Shown piece by piece: positions 1-6,498 of a DNA stretch of 7,254 nt. The translations under genes and the position numbers were made by a program. The notes beneath the pieces are model-generated. The model ran no database searches. It was not told where the DNA came from and worked only from the letters and a program-made list of their open reading frames with translations. Source of the DNA: Pseudomonadota bacterium (GTDB lineage: Bacteria > Bdellovibrionota_C > UBA2361 > OMIW01); contig OMIW01000158.1 of the NCBI GenBank assembly GCA_900299205.1, positions 1-7,254 on the forward strand, written 5' to 3'. The first letter of the stretch is position 1; every line of letters starts with the position of its first letter.

Positions 1-17
1 CACTGATCATTCGGAAC

Positions 18-63
18 CCCGTGTCCTGACCGCCACATCAAACGTGGCGACTAAGGACACGGG
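18..63. repeat. 46-bp imperfect palindrome (large stem-loop)
   Basis: The outer arms CCCGTGTCCT (18-27) and AGGACACGGG (54-63) pair perfectly over 10 bp. The inner arms CGCCAC (31-36) and GTGGCG (44-49) pair over 6 bp around a 7-base loop. A small 3x4 internal loop separates the two helices. This is far more than chance pairing. No T-run follows on either strand, so it may be a repeat element, head-to-head ends of a decayed element, or RNA structure. Which of these applies cannot be decided from one copy. Confidence 0.6.
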
Positions 64-135
64 AACGCCGACTTCGCCCCTTAGGCCTCGGCTCGTGTCA
101 TGTCACGAGGGCGACGGTTTGCGCGGCTTAGAAAC

Positions 136-165
136 TCCGAGATGGCCTCGCGCGATAATCTCGGA
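136..165. repeat. 8-bp perfect stem-loop
   Basis: TCCGAGAT at 136-143 is the exact reverse complement of ATCTCGGA at 158-165, with a 14-base loop rich in CG steps. It is the third stem-loop in the left flank and the one nearest the end of sufSE. It lacks a following T-run on either strand, so an intrinsic terminator is not supported. Confidence 0.5.
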
Positions 166-262
166 CGATGACCATCCCTCCAAGAGTTGGTATCCGTATC
201 GCCTCGGGAACACCACGAAAAACCTAACTCTTCAAAAAAACCACCTCCATCACTCTCATCAA

Positions 263-2056
263 TTAACGCCCGACCCCCTCAAAAGCCCCCACCTCCGCCT
301 CGATCATCTGCAACACCCCTTCGAGGCCGTTCCTTCGTTGCATTGAGAGGAACTGATCTATCCCGATCCTGACGAGAAACGCACGGATGTTGAATTCTCG
401 AAGCTCAGCGATCTGCTGACCAGAAACGAGTCTTTCGATCACGGTCAGGAGGCCGCGCACGATCCCGGCGTTTGCGTCTGATGCCATCGTCAGCTCTCCA
501 TCGGGAGTGCGGCGAAGGAGCACTCGTACTTCACTCATGCACCCGGGGACGGGGGTGGTGCACTCTTTGAGTCGCTCGAGTAGATTGCGGTGCGACTGCC
601 CCCATTCGAAAAGGAGCTCCTGCTTCATTGCAGCATCCGGGCATCCATCAAACTCACCAATCAAAGCAGCCGCCGCTGCGGCAACCGAGGGTGCGGAGCG
701 CTCGGCCCCCGGGATGACTGCTCGCTCCTCAACTTTAGCGAGCCGCTTGATCGACCGGCGCTGCGTAGTCGAACGAACGGCCGCGATGAGCGATTCAACA
801 TCGGATTGGCTCGTGTACAAACACCACGATGCCCGTACCGTACCACTGACGCCAAGCCGCTCCATCAAGGGCATACAGCAGTGATGCCCCGCTCGGAGGG
901 CGACCCCGTTGTTATTCACCATCACCGCGACATCGATCGGCGCAACCCCATCAACCCGAAAACTCGCCACTGAAATCCGTTGGGCCGGCGCACCAATAAG
1001 CCTCACCCCATCGACACCTCGTAACCCCTCGAGCACCTGCTCTCCGATCGCTTTCTCATGCGCCGCGACCTCGGGCCACGGAGCAAGCCCGAGAAAATCG
1101 AGCGCGGCGCCAAGGCCGATGACACCCGCGATATGAGGAGTTCCCGCCTCAAAGCGAGATGGTGGTTTCGCGAAGGTGGTCTCGCGAAAGCTCACCCGAT
1201 CGATCATGTCTCCGCCGCCGAGAAATGGGGGCATCCGTTCGAGGAGCTCGTATTTTCCCCACAGGACCCCCACCCCGGTGGGGCCAAAGAGTTTGTGCGC
1301 GCTGAAACAATAGAAATCGACATCAAGCGCCTGCACATCAGTGGGACCGTGTGCGACCCACTGCGCCCCATCGATCACGATAATGGCTTGCGGTGCATAG
1401 CGACGGACGAGAGAAACAAGCTCCGCAACAGGATTCATCGTTCCGAGCGCGTTCGATACGTGGGTGAACGACACGATTTTTGTCCGGGCTGTGAGCCGCT
1501 CCCGAAACTGATCAATGATAATATCTCCCTTATCCGACAGTGGTGCCGCAACGACTTTCGCGCCGGTGCGCTGCGCGAGGAGCTGCCAAGGAACAATATT
1601 GCTGTGGTGTTCAAGCTCCGTCAGGAGAATATCATCACCCGCTCCGACCGCGAGCGCCCCGTACGAATAGGCTATGAGATTGAGTGATTCAGTTGTGCCC
1701 CTGGTGAAGACTATCTCCCGATCGCTTCGCGCGTTAATGAATTGCGCTACCTTCGTTCGAGCCGACTCGAAACCAAGAGTGGCGCGCCCCGCGAGATCGT
1801 GCGCCGCCCGGTGCACATTCGAATTATCCCGCTCGTAGTATCGCTTAACCGCCTCGATAACCCCGACCGGCTTCTGAGTAGTTGCCGCGTTATCAAAATA
1901 GGCCAGCGGCACGCCACGCACGGTTTGGTTGAGGATGGGGAAGAGTTGACGAAGAGGAGAAATCGAATCAGGTACAGTCACCCGCCCGCCTGATTCACCC
2001 TCGATTCCTTTGCCATTTGTGGTGTTTCCTCCCCTGATCGACACTTGTTCATCCAT
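263..2056 (-). CDS. sufS-sufE: Fused cysteine desulfurase SufS and sulfur acceptor SufE
   Basis: This 597-residue protein joins two enzymes that are usually separate. Residues about 33-430 are a SufS-type, class V aminotransferase-fold desulfurase. It has FDNAATTQKP at 54-63, EHHSNIVPWQ at 149-158, DGAQ at 229-232, the PLP lysine K255 in FSAHK, the RFEAGTP motif at 301-307, and the catalytic cysteine C393 in RAGHHC. A second cysteine, C394, follows directly. An Ala-rich linker (about 431-465) leads to a SufE domain (about 466-597) with acceptor cysteine C506 in VPGCMSEV. Known chemistry: SufS takes sulfur from L-cysteine as a persulfide, leaving alanine, and SufE carries it to SufB. The fusion fixes the two at 1:1. 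About 30 residues precede the usual SufS start. The ATG is still preferred because an AGAGGGG Shine-Dalgarno sequence precedes it and it directly abuts the regulator's TAA; a GTG at residue 26 is the alternative. Confidence 0.96.
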   Translation of the reverse strand: MDEQVSIRGGNTTNGKGIEGESGGRVTVPDSISPLRQLFPILNQTVRGVPLAYFDNAATTQKPVGVIEAVKRYYERDNSNVHRAAHDLAGRATLGFESARTKVAQFINARSDREIVFTRGTTESLNLIAYSYGALAVGAGDDILLTELEHHSNIVPWQLLAQRTGAKVVAAPLSDKGDIIIDQFRERLTARTKIVSFTHVSNALGTMNPVAELVSLVRRYAPQAIIVIDGAQWVAHGPTDVQALDVDFYCFSAHKLFGPTGVGVLWGKYELLERMPPFLGGGDMIDRVSFRETTFAKPPSRFEAGTPHIAGVIGLGAALDFLGLAPWPEVAAHEKAIGEQVLEGLRGVDGVRLIGAPAQRISVASFRVDGVAPIDVAVMVNNNGVALRAGHHCCMPLMERLGVSGTVRASWCLYTSQSDVESLIAAVRSTTQRRSIKRLAKVEERAVIPGAERSAPSVAAAAAALIGEFDGCPDAAMKQELLFEWGQSHRNLLERLKECTTPVPGCMSEVRVLLRRTPDGELTMASDANAGIVRGLLTVIERLVSGQQIAELREFNIRAFLVRIGIDQFLSMQRRNGLEGVLQMIEAEVGAFEGVGR

Positions 2057-2545
2057 TTACTTATCCCCTCTTTCCTGCTCCTTTTTAAGTGATTCACGAG
2101 CAGTCGGCCCAATCTGCACCAGCGCTCCCTCACCGACCGGCGTTCGCCCCGAGAGAGACGCTATCGAGTGGTGCTCGAGGACAGCGTCTATCGCGCTCCG
2201 CAACTCCGACCACACTTCTTGGAGCCCACAGCGATGGGGTGAGGAACACCGCTCAAGGATCGGTCTATGTTCACAGACCAACCGAAAAGTATCCCCCTCG
2301 GTCGCCATGACCACATCCCGAATCGTAATTGCTTCAGGAGCTCGCGCGAGTCCATATCCCCCCCGTGGCCCTCGGCTACTGTCAACGACCCCACCCTGAC
2401 GGAGCCGGTGCAATATCTGATGTGTGTAAGCCAGCTCGATACCGAGCGCCTCAGCTATGTGGGCAGCAGAGCAGCGACTCGGATATAGCTCCGACAAAAA
2501 GGTGCAACAATGGATGCCGTACTCGCCCCACAGCGTCACATGCAT
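2057..2545 (-). CDS. Rrf2-family Fe-S-sensing regulator of the suf genes
   Basis: This 162-residue protein has the Rrf2/IscR layout. An N-terminal winged helix-turn-helix (about 1-70) includes IAEALGIELAYTHQILHRLRQ and the wing RGPRGGYGLAR, which matches IscR's RGPGGGYLLGK. A cluster-binding segment with C91, C100 and C106 (C-X8-C-X5-C) follows, then a variable tail. IscR's fourth ligand, a His three residues after the last Cys, is Gln here (Q109). Glu8 and His12 are instead available near the N terminus, the positions I recall as ligands in Streptomyces RsrR. The start ATG has GAGGG 8 nt upstream, and the N terminus aligns with IscR residue 1. The stop codon touches the sufS-sufE start, so the two are almost certainly one transcript with coupled translation. 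Inferred role: sensing Fe-S or redox state and controlling both divergent suf units. The family is certain; the exact signal is not. Confidence 0.9.
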   Translation of the reverse strand: MHVTLWGEYGIHCCTFLSELYPSRCSAAHIAEALGIELAYTHQILHRLRQGGVVDSSRGPRGGYGLARAPEAITIRDVVMATEGDTFRLVCEHRPILERCSSPHRCGLQEVWSELRSAIDAVLEHHSIASLSGRTPVGEGALVQIGPTARESLKKEQERGDK

Positions 2546-2577
2546 AGATTAGACCCTCTTTTTATCGCGGTCAGAAT

Positions 2578-2596
2578 CTTGAATTTTCTCTTCAAG
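2578..2596. promoter_or_regulatory. Dyad CTTGAA-N7-TTCAAG, possible regulator operator
   Basis: The six-base arms at 2578-2583 and 2591-2596 are perfect inverted repeats around a 7-base AT-rich spacer. The dyad starts at the edge of the regulator's TATACT box and covers the expected transcription start. A dimeric Rrf2 protein bound here would block its own promoter, which is a common autoregulatory layout. This is inferred from position and symmetry only; the dyad does not match the E. coli IscR type 1 or type 2 consensus. Confidence 0.4.
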
Positions 2597-2623
2597 TATA
2601 GTACCTTTCACGCGCATTTACCA
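2595..2623 (-). promoter_or_regulatory. Putative promoter of the regulator-sufSE operon
   Basis: On the minus strand TATACT (2600-2595) matches the sigma-70 -10 consensus at five of six bases. Seventeen bases upstream, TGGTAA (2623-2618) is a poor -35 box with about three matches, so the promoter may be weak or activator-dependent. Transcription would begin near 2588, giving a leader of about 43 nt before the regulator ATG. Confidence 0.45.
2598..2608 (-). promoter_or_regulatory. Inverted partial copy of the sufB-side repeat over the -10 box
   Basis: Read on the minus strand this is AAAGGTACTAT, one base shorter than the AAAGGTACCTAT found twice in tandem on the plus strand at 2658-2685. It overlaps the TATACT box of the regulator promoter. 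The same sequence on both divergent sides suggests a shared protein-binding element, but chance cannot be excluded for a site this short. Confidence 0.3.
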
Positions 2624-2657
2624 GAACGGTGGGGCCGACCCCGGGATGACGGAGACA

Positions 2658-2685
2658 ATTAAAAGGTACCTATTAAAAGGTACCT
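2658..2685 (+). repeat. Two tandem 14-bp repeats upstream of sufB
   Basis: ATTAAAAGGTACCT occurs twice without a gap (2658-2671 and 2672-2685). Each copy contains the 8-bp palindrome AGGTACCT, and the two palindrome centres are 14 bp apart. The repeat lies about 80 bp before the preferred sufB start, so it sits in the likely promoter or leader. The second copy supplies TTAAAA (2673-2678), a possible -35 box 16 bp before TATCGT (2695-2700). That promoter is weak (four of six in each box) and I do not insist on it. The repeat could be an operator or a recent slippage duplication. Confidence 0.55.
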
Positions 2686-2765
2686 ATCCATCGGTATCGT
2701 TTCGACGAACCGTCACCCTGATGAGCCCGCTTGAGCGCGCCCCACAACTTTCGGAAAACCGTATC

Positions 2766-4211
2766 ATGACCTCCGAACCAGATGCCATCTCACGCGTTAC
2801 TGATCGGGATTATCAGTACGGGTTTGTTACTGCGATAGAGCAAGAGACCGCTCCTCCTGGGGTAAACGAAGAGGTCGTCCGTTTTATCTCCGCAAAAAAA
2901 GAAGAGCCCCCATTCATGCTGGAATGGCGGCTGCGGGCGCTGAGGCGTTGGCAGGAGATGATTGAACCTCAGTGGGCCTTCGTCCACTACCCACCGATCG
3001 ATTACGACAACGTCATCTGCTACGCTGCGCCAAAGACCGGCGCGAAGTATCAAAGTATCGACGAGGTGCCGAAGGAGATTTTGGCAACCTACGAAAAATT
3101 GGGAATACCCCTTCACGAGCAGAGCCGACTTGCCGGGGTCGCGGTGGACGCGGTTTTTGATAGCGTATCGATCGCGACGACCTTCCAGGATACGCTCGCG
3201 AAGGCGGGTGTCCTTTTTTGCTCATTCTCTGAGGCTGTCCATCGATATCCCGAGTTAGTCCAGAAGTACCTTGGGAGCGTCGTTCCCTATAATGACAACT
3301 ACTTTGCGACTCTCAACTCGGCGATGTTTAGTGACGGGTCATTTGTCTATATCCCTCCCGGGGTGACCTGCCCGCTAGAGCTCTCAACCTACTTCCGCAT
3401 CAACCAACAACGGTCGGGGCAATTCGAACGGACCCTGATTATCGCCGACAGAGGTAGTTCGGTGAGTTATCTTGAGGGGTGCACAGCTCCGCAACGGGAT
3501 GAGAATCAACTCCATGCCGCCGTGGTTGAGCTGGTAGCGCTCGAAGATGCGACTATCAAGTATTCGACCGTCCAGAACTGGTATCCTGGAGACGAAAACG
3601 GTAAAGGTGGTATCTATAATTTCGTGACGAAACGGGGCATCTGTCTCGGTGCTCGCTCACGAATTTCATGGACCCAGGTTGAAACCGGATCCTCGATCAC
3701 CTGGAAGTATCCGAGCTGCATCCTCAAAGGGGATAATTCGGTCGGGGAATTCTACTCGGTGGCGGTCACAAACAAATGCCAGCAGGCAGACACTGGCACA
3801 AAGATGATCCACATCGGAAAAAACACCAAGAGCACCATAGTGTCAAAGGGGATCTCTGCGGGCAAAGGTCAGAATGCGTACCGAGGTCTCGTCCGAATGC
3901 AAAAAGGGGCCGAAAATGCTCGTAATTTCTCCCAGTGTGACTCGCTCCTGATTGGCGACACCTGTGGGGCGCACACCTTCCCCTACATCGAGTCGAAGAA
4001 CCCAACGGCAAAGATCGAGCATGAAGCGACGACCTCCAAGATCGGTGAGGATCAGCTCTTCTACTGCAAGCAACGAGGCATATCCGCAGAGGATGCGGTC
4101 TCGATGATTGTACACGGCTTCTGCAAAGAGATTCTTCAGGAGCTTCCGATGGAGTTCGCGATTGAAGCCCGCCAGCTCCTGGCGGTAAGTCTCGAGGGAA
4201 GCGTAGGTTAG
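2766..4211 (+). CDS. sufB: SufB, scaffold subunit of the SufBCD Fe-S assembly complex
   Basis: SufB accepts sulfur from SufE and, with SufD and the ATPase SufC, builds Fe-S clusters in the cytoplasm. From the chosen ATG the protein has 481 residues, close to E. coli SufB (495) and similar to it almost throughout. The N-terminal part reads [21 protein letters not shown]; then come STYFRIN, GQFERT and [12 protein letters not shown]; the C terminus ends SLEGSVG. C239 in YLEGCTAP corresponds to E. coli Cys254, the proposed sulfur entry site. C391 in NFSQCDS matches Cys405, and E420 in IEHE matches Glu434, both linked to cluster formation. The frame stays open upstream to ATGs at 2646 and 2721. 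Neither has a Shine-Dalgarno sequence, and the extra residues have no family counterpart and would run through the tandem repeat. The 2766 ATG has GGAAA 8 nt upstream. First gene of sufBCD. Confidence 0.95.
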   Translation: MTSEPDAISRVTDRDYQYGFVTAIEQETAPPGVNEEVVRFISAKKEEPPFMLEWRLRALRRWQEMIEPQWAFVHYPPIDYDNVICYAAPKTGAKYQSIDEVPKEILATYEKLGIPLHEQSRLAGVAVDAVFDSVSIATTFQDTLAKAGVLFCSFSEAVHRYPELVQKYLGSVVPYNDNYFATLNSAMFSDGSFVYIPPGVTCPLELSTYFRINQQRSGQFERTLIIADRGSSVSYLEGCTAPQRDENQLHAAVVELVALEDATIKYSTVQNWYPGDENGKGGIYNFVTKRGICLGARSRISWTQVETGSSITWKYPSCILKGDNSVGEFYSVAVTNKCQQADTGTKMIHIGKNTKSTIVSKGISAGKGQNAYRGLVRMQKGAENARNFSQCDSLLIGDTCGAHTFPYIESKNPTAKIEHEATTSKIGEDQLFYCKQRGISAEDAVSMIVHGFCKEILQELPMEFAIEARQLLAVSLEGSVG

Positions 4212-4272
4212 CGGCTAAGGTAGTGAGAGTTAATTCGGCAACGAATACGCTCAATGAAGCATTTCATCTATT

Positions 4273-4277
4273 GGGAG
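4273..4277 (+). promoter_or_regulatory. Ribosome binding site fixing the sufC start
   Basis: GGGAG lies 5 nt before the ATG at 4283. The same frame is open upstream to a GTG at 4223, but this site and the family N terminus (MLTIRDL, compare E. coli MLSIKDL) both select 4283. Confidence 0.65.
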
Positions 4278-4282
4278 AACGT

Positions 4283-5038
4283 ATGTTAACGATTCGTGAC
4301 CTCTGTGCATCGGTTGGCGACAAGGAGATCCTTAAGGGACTCTCGCTCTCGATCAGACCAGGTGAAGTGCACGCGATCATGGGGCTCAACGGCTCAGGAA
4401 AGAGCACTCTCGCGAATGTCATCGCGGGGCACAGTGGGTACGAGGTTACCTCGGGCTCGATGGAGTTCCGCGCAAAGGATATCACCGCTCTTGAGCCCGA
4501 TGAACGCGCTGGCGAGGGTATTTTCCTCGCGTTTCAGTACCCAGTAGAGCTTCCCGGCGTGCTCACCACCTACTTCCTCCGCACCGCGCTCAATTCGATC
4601 CGCGCGTACCGAGGTGAGGAAGCGATAGGAGTTCGGGATTTCTCGGCCCTCCTCGCGGAAAAGGCCGAAGCGATACATCTCGACAAGGAGCTACTCAAGC
4701 GGTGCGTTAATGAAGGTTTTTCTGGAGGAGAAAAAAAGCGGCTCGAAATCCTTCAGCTTGCACTCCTCAATCCCCATCTGGCAGTCCTTGATGAGACGGA
4801 CTCAGGGCTCGATATCGATGCACTTCGCGCGGTCGCAGAGGGGGTAAATGCCGTCAGAAAGAGTGACCCAGATAAATCGTTCCTCGTTATCACCCATTAC
4901 CAACGACTTCTTGAGTACATCGTGCCGGACGTCGTGCACATCATGATTGATGGGCGCATCGTTCGCTCAGGTGATAAGACGCTCGCTCTTGAGGTCGAGG
5001 AGCGAGGGTACGAATGGCTCCGAGAAGAAGTCAGATAG
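4283..5038 (+). CDS. sufC: SufC, ABC-type ATPase of the SufBCD complex
   Basis: SufC is the soluble ATPase that binds SufB and SufD; its ATP-driven dimerisation opens their interface for cluster assembly. The 251-residue protein is the usual length (E. coli 248). All nucleotide-binding motifs are intact: Walker A GLNGSGKST with K40, Q-loop Q85 in AFQYP, signature FSGGEKKR at 146-153, Walker B LAVLDETDSGLD with D170 and E171, and the switch histidine H205 in ITHYQ. The DETDSGLDIDAL stretch is typical of SufC and differs from transporter ATPases, and no membrane permease lies nearby. It sits 71 nt after sufB and 52 nt before sufD, so co-transcription is likely. The start at 4283 is supported by an adjacent GGGAG and by alignment with E. 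coli; a GTG at 4223 would add 20 residues without a family counterpart. Confidence 0.96.
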   Translation: MLTIRDLCASVGDKEILKGLSLSIRPGEVHAIMGLNGSGKSTLANVIAGHSGYEVTSGSMEFRAKDITALEPDERAGEGIFLAFQYPVELPGVLTTYFLRTALNSIRAYRGEEAIGVRDFSALLAEKAEAIHLDKELLKRCVNEGFSGGEKKRLEILQLALLNPHLAVLDETDSGLDIDALRAVAEGVNAVRKSDPDKSFLVITHYQRLLEYIVPDVVHIMIDGRIVRSGDKTLALEVEERGYEWLREEVR

Positions 5039-5090
5039 CCACTTTGCTTTCTCGGTTGCACGTCCCTTCCTCTGTTTTCGGAATGCCGAT

Positions 5091-6428
5091 ATGGGTACCA
5101 TTTCAGCTGATATTTCTCCAATCATCGCTCACCTCACCGAACGTACGTCCTCCCACAGAGGACCACTCAAAGCGGTGCGGACGGCAGCGGCTGAACGACT
5201 CCCGACCCTGTCGTTTGATCGAGAGGAGTGGGGCTACACCGACCTCGCACCTTTTTTGGAAGCTCTCGGAGATGCCGTCAAAGAAAGGAACGGTGAACCC
5301 GCAAATGGGATGGGCAACAATGGTAGTTCTGCGGTGCCCGCGCGTCTTACCTCGCGTGGCATTCCGCTGCTTTCTCATTCCGTCATCGCCTCTGGTAATG
5401 ACGATGGCTCGGGAAAGAACGTCGAGGTGTCAGAATCATTGCGACAGGCATCGATACAGGTCTGCTCTCTTTCGAATGGCTCGGGGGATGATGAGGCGGG
5501 CATTACTCGAAATTTCGGCAGCCTCTCTGACAAAAGCACCAATCCGCTGGTCGCTCTGAGTACCGCATTTTTTCAAAGCGGTATAGCAATTCACGCTCCG
5601 CGTCAGTCCACCCTCTCTGAGACGATTCAGATCGTGCACCACAGTGGAGGGTCGCGTCTTCATACCCCTCGCACGCTCATAACCGTTGATGAGGGCGCCT
5701 CAATATCGGTCGTTGAGGTTGTGGTCAGCGAGGGAGAAAATGCCTGGTGCGGCCCCGCCGTGACCGAGATATTCCTTGCACCGGGAGCTCACTGCTCGTA
5801 CACCCGGCTTCTCGAAGGAGAGGCGACCCTCCAATCCGCATCATCGGTGTTTGTGCGCGCTGACCGAGATTCAGTGTTTCGATCATTCTTTTTAAGCACC
5901 ACTCCGCAGACGGTCCGTACGGAGATTGTACCCACCCTTGCGGGACCAGGTGCCACCGTGAAGGTCGCTGGGCTCTCGCTGGGAACCGAGGATCAGCATA
6001 TCGACACCGTTGTGGTGATGGAGCATGCGGCACCACACGGCGAAAGTCGTCAACTGTTCAAAAGCATCCATAGCGGCCATTCTCGCGGGTCTTTCTCAGG
6101 AACGATTATCGTGCAAGAGGGTGCTCAGAAAACGAATGCATTCCAGTCAAGCAAAGGGATATTGCTCGGTCGTGATGCCACCATCAACACCCGGCCCCAG
6201 CTAAAAATTTGGGCTGATGATGTGAAATGCTCTCACGGGGCAACGGTCGGGCAGATCGATGAAGCTGCTCTTTTCTACCTTCGGTCACGGGGCATTCCCT
6301 CGGCAGCGGCTCGAACCCTTCTTCTCCACGCATTTGTCGGAGAGGTTCTCGCCGAGGTCGATAGGCCGGATGTCAGAGAAATGTTGGGCCCCATCGTCGA
6401 CAGGCGGCTGACGAGCGTACTTGGATAG
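5091..6428 (+). CDS. sufD: SufD, SufB partner subunit of the Fe-S assembly complex
   Basis: SufD forms a heterodimer with SufB on a SufC dimer, and nascent clusters are thought to form at the SufB-SufD interface. From the chosen ATG it has 445 residues (E. coli 423). The N-terminal half is diverged, with EEWGYTDL matching the E. coli ENWKYTPL region. The C-terminal beta-helix part is well conserved: HSRGSFSGTI, then QSSKGILLG, then TRPQLKIWADDVKCSHGATVG. C380 and H382 in that last motif correspond to E. coli Cys358 and His360, the latter proposed as a cluster ligand. A helical tail beginning LFYLRSRGI closes the domain. The frame is open back into sufC (ATG 4947), but that would overlap sufC by about 90 bases with low-complexity residues, so 5091 is preferred; a modest GGAA lies 7 nt upstream. 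Last gene of sufBCD, ending 70 nt from a convergent gene. Confidence 0.95.
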   Translation: MGTISADISPIIAHLTERTSSHRGPLKAVRTAAAERLPTLSFDREEWGYTDLAPFLEALGDAVKERNGEPANGMGNNGSSAVPARLTSRGIPLLSHSVIASGNDDGSGKNVEVSESLRQASIQVCSLSNGSGDDEAGITRNFGSLSDKSTNPLVALSTAFFQSGIAIHAPRQSTLSETIQIVHHSGGSRLHTPRTLITVDEGASISVVEVVVSEGENAWCGPAVTEIFLAPGAHCSYTRLLEGEATLQSASSVFVRADRDSVFRSFFLSTTPQTVRTEIVPTLAGPGATVKVAGLSLGTEDQHIDTVVVMEHAAPHGESRQLFKSIHSGHSRGSFSGTIIVQEGAQKTNAFQSSKGILLGRDATINTRPQLKIWADDVKCSHGATVGQIDEAALFYLRSRGIPSAAARTLLLHAFVGEVLAEVDRPDVREMLGPIVDRRLTSVLG

Positions 6429-6498
6429 GGAGTATCTCGACTGTTGAAGAAGCCTGCGCCTGAAGGACGGGATGTGGGAATGGCTTGAAAATTGAACA

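Larger units (their letters stand above)
1..262. other. Gene-free flank with three strong stem-loops, downstream of sufSE
   Basis: I find no convincing gene here: open frames are short, lack a ribosome binding site, or run into the sufSE gene on the other strand. The stretch does hold clustered inverted repeats. They are an extended stem at 18-63, a second at 74-114 (outer TCGCCC/GGGCGA, inner CTCGTG/CACGAG at 92-97 and 104-109), and a perfect 8-bp stem TCCGAGAT/ATCTCGGA at 136-143 and 158-165. Lying 3' of sufSE on its own strand, they could form mRNA 3'-end structure, an intergenic repeat element, or part of an unrecognised structured RNA cut by the window edge. I looked for tmRNA, RNase P, SRP and 6S hallmarks and saw none. 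None of the stems is followed by a T-run on either strand, so none is a classical intrinsic terminator. Confidence 0.5.

Noticed and set aside
234-240. Seven T on the minus strand just after the sufS-sufE stop, as a terminator
   Set aside because: No GC-rich hairpin lies upstream of the T-run (241-262 does not fold), so it fails as an intrinsic terminator.
44-346. Plus-strand open frame of 100 codons at the left edge
   Set aside because: It starts at a GTG without a ribosome site, runs through the stem-loops, overlaps the 3' end of sufS-sufE by about 84 bases, and its product is low-complexity (His/Pro/Leu).
1058-1687. Plus-strand open frame of 209 codons inside sufS-sufE
   Set aside because: It is antisense to a well-supported gene with intact catalytic motifs and shows no recognisable domain; a shadow frame.
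2631-2642. GGGG-CCGA-CCCC hairpin upstream of sufB as a terminator or attenuator
   Set aside because: A four-base stem without a T-run; too weak and no alternative pairing partner was seen.
2658-2685. CRISPR or longer repeat array
   Set aside because: Only two directly abutting copies with no spacers, and no cas genes in the window.
4223-4282. Longer SufC starting at GTG 4223
   Set aside because: The GGGAG site and the conserved N terminus both place the start at 4283.
4947-5090. Longer SufD starting at ATG 4947 within sufC
   Set aside because: It would overlap sufC by 92 bases and add about 48 residues with no counterpart in SufD; the ATG at 5091 fits family length.
6429-6498. Bidirectional terminator between sufD and the convergent small gene
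   Set aside because: Only weak arms (AAGCC 6450-6454 and GGCTT 6482-6486) with a long loop and no T-run; not convincing.
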